Below are positions 59,056 to 64,000 of a DNA stretch of 64,000 nt, one piece after another (the stretch's first letter is position 1; each line of letters starts with the position of its first letter). The notes under the pieces were generated by a model that was not told the origin of the DNA, did not search any database, and saw only the letters and a list, made by a program, of their open reading frames with translations. The position numbers were made by a program, and so were the translations under genes. This stretch comes from Amoebophrya sp. A120. Its lineage: Eukaryota; Sar; Dinophyceae; Syndiniales; Amoebophryaceae. The stretch is from the NCBI GenBank assembly GCA_905178155.1, contig CAJINV010000001.1, positions 15,066,142 through 15,130,141 of the forward strand, in the 5' to 3' direction.

Positions 59056-61352
59056 ATGGGCGACAGCCTGTACAATACCCAACCCGGGGTGTTTGTCGTG
59101 CCTGATGACGCGGCGCCCCTGTTGGACAACGCCTTCGGTGGCAAAACACAAAAAGCAAGTGGCGCCACTGTCGTCTCGATTGTCGTGGCGGCGGTGGGCG
59201 TCGCGATCGGGATTACCGGGCTCACCACGGGAATTTTGGCACTGAACAAAGTGGCGCGGTTGAGCGATCAGTTGAACAACCAACTTCTAACCCAGCGCGA
59301 TGAGTTACAGGCAGTGATTGACGACAAGGAGATTTCCTTGAATACGGCAATCGCCGCCAAGGCGACGGAGCTGGACACGAAATGGACGGGCGAAGCCGCG
59401 GGCTTGAAGACCGCGCAGACCACGTTGAAAGCGGCGCACGAGACGTTAAAGACCGGCCACACTAACTTGCAGAAAAAGTTCGACGACCACCTTCGCGCCC
59501 TGCCGCAGACCCTGAGCGCCGAGGTCACCAGGCAGCTGCGCGACTCCACGACGATTCAAGAGAAGTTGAACCACTTGAAGCAGGAGGTCACCACGGGCGT
59601 GAACCAGGCAAAGGAGCAGCTGACATCGTTGTTGCAAACGATGAAAACGGAGCAGGAGCAAAACTTGAATTCCGCCAAACAGGAACAGCAGCAGAGCCTG
59701 GAAGCGGCCAAGCAACAGCTGACGCAGGCCACGGAGGAGGTGCAGACGGCCCAGACTCGCGCTCTGGAAACGGTCAAAACGGAGTTGACGCAGGCCTTGC
59801 AGACGGCCAGACAGGAAGTGGAAGCCAATATCGCGACGGCGAAGGCCCAGGCGGATGAGATGTTGCAGGGAGTAAAACGCGAGTTGGACGCGGAAGTGAC
59901 GCAAGCGACGGCGGCGACGCGCACGCAGCTGACGCGGGATCTGCATATCAAGTGCAGAAATGTCTGGGTCTGGAAGAATGCAACTTGTGATGCTGCGTTT
60001 GGATTCCAAAAATGTGTATTGCGTGAGCAGCAAAGGGAGTGTAATTTTTGCTACGCGGAGAGGGCACTTATCATGCGGAATAAGCATCAAGAAGCCCTCA
60101 AAAAATCTGTTACGCTAGGGCATGCATCACAGACATCGTGGCTCATGCAAAACGTCCATGACAGGTCTCAGAATCTTCCAGACCCAGACATATTTGCGTT
60201 TGATACTGCAAACCCTGCAGCAACGGCAGGTCAATATGAAGGAAGAGGTGACCGGCGTCTTCGATCGGGAAAAAGCTGCGGTGTTGCAGGCTTTTACGAC
60301 CCGCATCCACGAACTGAACGACGAGAAGTTGCGGAGTTTCGAATCCACTTTTGACCGGAAACAAACGCAACTGATGAACCAGTGCACGGCCAAAACCGCT
60401 GCAATCACTGCGGAGTTGCAGGTGAGTAGAAGAATGTAAAGCGAGAAAATTATGTTGAAGCAGAAAAATTATGCTAGACCTAGAGGCTCTTTGTTCCTGT
60501 TGAGAATTTGTAATCATGCAGAACAAGAGCTCGAAATTTTTCATGCCCCTAACGCTAGGCAGTGAAGAGATTTCCGCAAATCAACAGCGCGCCTCCAGCA
60601 GTTATGCGACTAATGTCAGCGGTATGCAATCGGAGCTGAACCGGTTCAAAGAAGAAACGCAGGAGCGGCTGCAGCGCGACTTCTCCACGTGGCAGGCGGC
60701 CTACGACCGGCGAGCCACCCAGGCCACGCAAGAGCTGGAGCAGGCGCAGGCACAGTGTACGCGGGTGGCTACCACTTTGGACTCCTCGCTGGCGAGCGCC
60801 GAGAGCAGGCTGAAAACGGCCACCGACAACGACCTGCGTACGTGGAAGCGTGGTCACGAGCGGGATCTGACCCAGTGGAAAGAGAGCAGCAGCAACGATT
60901 TAACTCGGTCGCAGGAGTCGTTTCAGCGGAGCATTGAGCAGTGGAAAACGAACACGCGGAATGATTTCGAGCAGTTGCAATCGCGCGTGAGTGCCTTGCC
61001 GAACACGCTTACGAGTCTCCAACAGAGGGTGACCGCGGGCATCAACTCCATCGACGCCCAGAAGCGGCAGATCGACGCCCTGCAGCGTACCGACATCGAC
61101 CTGCAGCGGAGTGTGCAGGAGCTGCAGCGGGGTGGAAGCAGCGCCTCGAGTCTGCGAAGCGACATTTCGACTTTGCGCTCGCAACACTCTACGCTCGAGG
61201 GGCGCTTGAGTGACTTGCAGCGCCAGATCAACAATGCCAGTCGAAGTGCGGGCGGTTCTTTTATGGCTGCCCCGACTCGGTCTTCCGGCTTTTCGGCGGC
61301 ACCGACGCTGTCCTCCGGGCGTAACGGCAGCCGCTGGGCAATCCCGACTTAA
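59056..61352 (+). CDS. membrane-anchored coiled-coil protein, 627 aa
   Basis: Not assigned to a family. Exons 59056-59945, 60211-60421 and 60570-61352 keep one frame. The N-terminus is a short soluble tail. A hydrophobic helix at about 36-62 (ATVVSIVVAAVGVAIGITGL) has no preceding signal peptide, so the protein is probably anchored with most of it on one side. The remainder, about 550 residues, is a nearly continuous coiled coil with 11- and 22-residue-like repeats of Gln, Ala, Thr and Glu (QEQNLNSAKQEQQQSLEAAK, AKQQLTQATEEVQTAQTRAL), reminiscent of apolipoprotein- or laminin-type helices. It then becomes Arg/Trp/Ser-rich and ends in a Ser/Gly tail. The first intron is a family A introner; the second is GT-AG (GTGAGT to GAAGAG). 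Confidence 0.7.
59946..60205. mobile_element. introner element, family A
   Basis: 260 bp. TATCAAGTGCAGAAATGTCT with GGGTCTGGAAG; right CTTCCAGACCCAGAC with TTTGCGTTTGATA. Exact repeat CTGCA (59941-59945, 60206-60210). In sense relative to its gene; excision gives LTRDLQTLQQRQ. Confidence 0.93.
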
Positions 61353-61908
61353 GGCCGAAAGGAAGTGGAAAAAACCTGATGATGCCCTACGTCGTTGAGA
61401 TTTTGAATATTTGGCACCTCCGTGCGAGATCACGTCGCCACTTTGAGTGGTGTGGATACTTAAAGACGAAGCATGATATGTACTCGAGAATGCAACAGCT
61501 TCACCAAGTGATACAACATGTATCGGAAGACATCGAGTTTTTGATAATTTTGACTTGAATAAGACACTGCTCGGGGCAAAGAAGTGCCGCTGCTTTTCTG
61601 ATGTAAGACTCCACCACGCCAAAAGAACTACTACTCCTGCAAGGTAGCCCCATTTCTTGGACCCGAAGCTACCATTTTTGAACCTAAGGCGCCACGGAGC
61701 CACAACAAATTTGTAGATCACGGAACAAGCAGACGGACCAATCCGTGGGGGTGGCGTGTTTTGATGTCGACAGAAGCTTCATGGATATGCAAGAGCCCAT
61801 TACTTTTGCTCCTCTTGAAGTTTTCTCAAAAAGAACAACTCAATCGTTAGTAAAGTAACGTTCACATTATCAGCAAACACTGTACAAAACTGAACACCAG
61901 AAACAAAC
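61353..61908. other. intergenic
   Basis: 556 bases. No feature recognised. Confidence 0.5.
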
Positions 61909-63702
61909 ATGCTGTCACGCTCACTCTCACGCCGCTTCCGGTCTGTAGCTGCGTTGGCGGCGCTAGTACTGGTTTATTCCTTCCATGCAAACCTTCACAC
62001 GGCATCTGCGTCGTTAAGCGATCGGGATTGGTGGTCAGAATTTCTCGGAGCCGACTGCGACGAGGACGCGGAGCCCAGCTCCGAACACCTCCACTGTGCC
62101 CTCAACTTCAGCGGTCCCCTGGCGACGGTGTTGCAGAGTCCGCTGCCGAAGTTCGTCGCGAACAAGAGCACAGCAACAGCGGATAGTAAAAACGAAGACC
62201 AGCAAGATGAACATGTTGACAAGATCAGTGCCATTGTGAGTTGGCAGGAAGAAGCAAAGGCGCTATTCCCGCCGCTGTTGAACAAGAAAAACTTGATCGG
62301 CGACACACTCAAATGGCTCCTAGACAGAGAGATTGGTGCGCGAATCCTCCCGAAAGCGACAAAACCGTTGTCGGGCTCCGTGAGCGCCGCCGTGCGGCTG
62401 GTCGCCATTCTTCACAGCAACGTGCTAGATTCGCTAATCCACATGCTGCTGATCAGGCGAAAAAAGTTGAAGAGACCAGACGGGTCGTCGGGCATCACGC
62501 GCCAAGAAGCAGAGAAGGTCTGGGCCAAGTTGGAAAAGGAGGAAAAGAAAGCGGCTGGCTCGAATAAATCTGACGGAAGAAGCGATTCTGGCCACAACAC
62601 CCGAGGGCGGATGTTTGAGAGTGCGCTCGAGTTGGAGCTTTTCCAAGTGGGGTTGCAAAACGCAGGGTTTCTGAAGCGCAACAAGAAGTTTTTACTGGCC
62701 AAAAGAACCGAGTTCCCGTCCTTACTGCGAGACCCGCTCGTCGCGCAGCTGTTCCACAAAACCCGGCGCGTCACGCTGCTGGAAACAAGGTTGGATGAGC
62801 GGTTTGGTTACAAGCTGGACGCCTCGAAAAACTTTTGGATTCCGGGTCTCCCCAGCATCGCGGAACCCATCCTCCGAGGTCATCCATTACTTTTTGACCT
62901 CGAGAAGATCGGGAAGCTGCCTCTCAGCCTGCTGGAGACCAAGTTTGTGCCGCCGCCCGAAGACAAAGTCGCGTCGAGCTACGCCCCGGGAGTGTTGCCG
63001 GACGAGAAGATGGAGATCGATTCCCGGCTCGTGATGCACCCCGGCCGGCTGCACAGCGGCTGCAACGAGGAAGTGTTGCCGGTTTTTTGCGATATTTTAC
63101 AGGCATCAAATTTCCAGCAGGAGGCCGCGTCCTACGTGTTTGGCCCGACGGAACTCAGGCGTATCCGCCGGGGGTCCTGGACGCAGATCGGCGGGATGAA
63201 CTCCGCGTCCTGTGAGAGCAATGCGGGGATTTTGCTGCTTTACAACGGCGCAATTGGTGGAAAAAAAAACAAAAAGTCGGAGCTTTTCCTCGATGTCATC
63301 ACGCAGGAACCGGGTGGGGAGAAGCGATTACCCCCGGGCAAAGCGGCGGCAGTCGACGAGTGTCGGTATCCCGCTTCTGTTTCCATCGTGGACGAAAATC
63401 CAAGTGCGGCGAGGTCTACTTCTTCCAAACAGAAGAAAGACGCGATCCTTCTCGTCGTCCGCGTTTGGCACCCCCTGGTGCCTCCGTCGGAGAGAGCCCG
63501 ACTGGGAGAAATTTTACTCAAGGAACGCGTGGCCCCGGACTTGGTGCGGAAAATGGTCGAGAACATCGGGGAGACGAGGAGAAATTACTCCGTGTTGGCA
63601 CAGGATTGGCTCGCTGTAGAGCAAGAGAGCTTCGTGGAGCAAACCATGTTTTCCACAAGCGCGGAAGCGCCCAAATCAGATGTCGCAGATGATGAGCTTT
63701 GA
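61909..63702 (+). CDS. predicted secreted orphan, 597 aa
   Basis: Not recognised. A single exon. A basic N-terminus followed by SVAALAALVLVYSFHANL and an Ala/Ser-rich stretch gives a clear signal peptide with cleavage near residue 33-36. The mature protein begins with an acidic Cys-containing segment (FLGADCDEDAEPSSEHLHCA) and one NFS glycosylation-type site. It then has mixed helical regions (KWLLDREIGARILPKATKPL, LLIRRKKLKRPDGSSGITRQ) and a central FQVGLQNAGFLKRNKKFLLA segment. A C-terminal domain has scattered cysteines and beta-rich stretches (GAIGGKKNKKSELFLDVITQ, DAILLVVRVWHPLVPPSERA). Non-repetitive, so probably folded. It resembles the secreted orphans of the minus block only in architecture. 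Confidence 0.65.
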   Translation: MLSRSLSRRFRSVAALAALVLVYSFHANLHTASASLSDRDWWSEFLGADCDEDAEPSSEHLHCALNFSGPLATVLQSPLPKFVANKSTATADSKNEDQQDEHVDKISAIVSWQEEAKALFPPLLNKKNLIGDTLKWLLDREIGARILPKATKPLSGSVSAAVRLVAILHSNVLDSLIHMLLIRRKKLKRPDGSSGITRQEAEKVWAKLEKEEKKAAGSNKSDGRSDSGHNTRGRMFESALELELFQVGLQNAGFLKRNKKFLLAKRTEFPSLLRDPLVAQLFHKTRRVTLLETRLDERFGYKLDASKNFWIPGLPSIAEPILRGHPLLFDLEKIGKLPLSLLETKFVPPPEDKVASSYAPGVLPDEKMEIDSRLVMHPGRLHSGCNEEVLPVFCDILQASNFQQEAASYVFGPTELRRIRRGSWTQIGGMNSASCESNAGILLLYNGAIGGKKNKKSELFLDVITQEPGGEKRLPPGKAAAVDECRYPASVSIVDENPSAARSTSSKQKKDAILLVVRVWHPLVPPSERARLGEILLKERVAPDLVRKMVENIGETRRNYSVLAQDWLAVEQESFVEQTMFSTSAEAPKSDVADDEL

Positions 63703-64000
63703 ACAGGAATAGGAAAGTAGGCATGTAGTTGGTACCGCTGAAAGATAGAAGATTGTGCTACGCATAATTAGGATTTAGCGCAATCGTCCGGGCCCGCCGT
63801 GGTTTCCCTCTGATTATATACGTTTTATCGGTGAGACTGGCGTCAGAAGATACATTGCCTCGGTATTCCTTTTCGTGACGACGTTTCGGTTGTAAATCGA
63901 TGTACCAAAGCTGCATAGCACTCTTCGGTCATACCAACGCAGCATCCGTCCTATCGATCGGTTCTGCCAGTTGCGCAACCTGTTAAGATTTCCGTAGAGT
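63703..64000. other. 3' flank of the last gene
   Basis: 298 bases to the window edge. Nothing recognised. Confidence 0.5.

Noticed and set aside
4685-60205. Reading the inverted-repeat elements as ordinary MITE transposons in pseudogenes
   Set aside because: All lie inside otherwise intact conserved frames, and precise excision restores them. That is expected of spliced introns, not of inactivating insertions.

Overview
The window is nuclear DNA of a eukaryote, most likely a syndinian (Amoebophrya-like) parasitic dinoflagellate. This placement is inferred from gene content and intron type and was not confirmed by any search. The proteins are eukaryotic (condensin SMC2, DNA polymerase delta subunit 2, DBP10/DDX54 helicase, TOM22-like, mitoribosomal mL46, a ubiquitin protease). 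Most genes are lineage-specific. Many introns are short transposon-like units with terminal inverted repeats and 5-bp direct repeats, as reported for Amoebophrya introner elements.

Layout. All supported genes from 1 to about 38.7 kb are on the minus strand, and all from 43.4 to 63.7 kb are on the plus strand. The two co-directional blocks diverge from a 4.6-kb gene-free strand-switch region (38.7-43.4 kb). That region holds two GC-rich islands, an AT-rich core and a 33-N gap between C runs. Minus block, left to right: POLD2 first exon, TOM22-like protein, a small unknown gene, a large SP-rich protein, a WW-domain protein, an unknown 428-aa protein, mL46, an esterase-kinase fusion, an unknown 225-aa protein, a kinase with two PH domains, DBP10/DDX54, then mostly predicted secreted orphans (27.6-38.7 kb). 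Plus block: SMC2 (about 9.9 kb, at least 18 introns), a small membrane protein, a ubiquitin protease with a signal peptide, a membrane-anchored coiled-coil protein, and a secreted orphan.

Central observation. At least 18 introner-type insertions in about nine inverted-repeat families lie inside coding exons of six genes, twelve of them in SMC2. Most carry exact or one-mismatch 5-bp target duplications. Removing the element plus one duplication copy restores the reading frame each time it can be tested: 680 codons of SMC2 from ATG through the hinge, and total exon lengths that are multiples of three for the WW, kinase, helicase, protease and coiled-coil genes. Families A and C occur in both orientations relative to their host genes, so their removal cannot depend on a directional donor and acceptor. 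Most have no GT-AG boundary. Ordinary GT-AG introns coexist in the same genes.

Functionally the recognisable genes cover replication, chromosome condensation, 60S ribosome biogenesis, mitochondrial import and translation, and signalling. The orphans with signal peptides, including the protease, fit an intracellular parasite but are unproven as effectors. Exon coordinates come from reading frames and splice motifs only. The SMC2 coiled coil between about 48.66 and 50.45 kb is not fully resolved.
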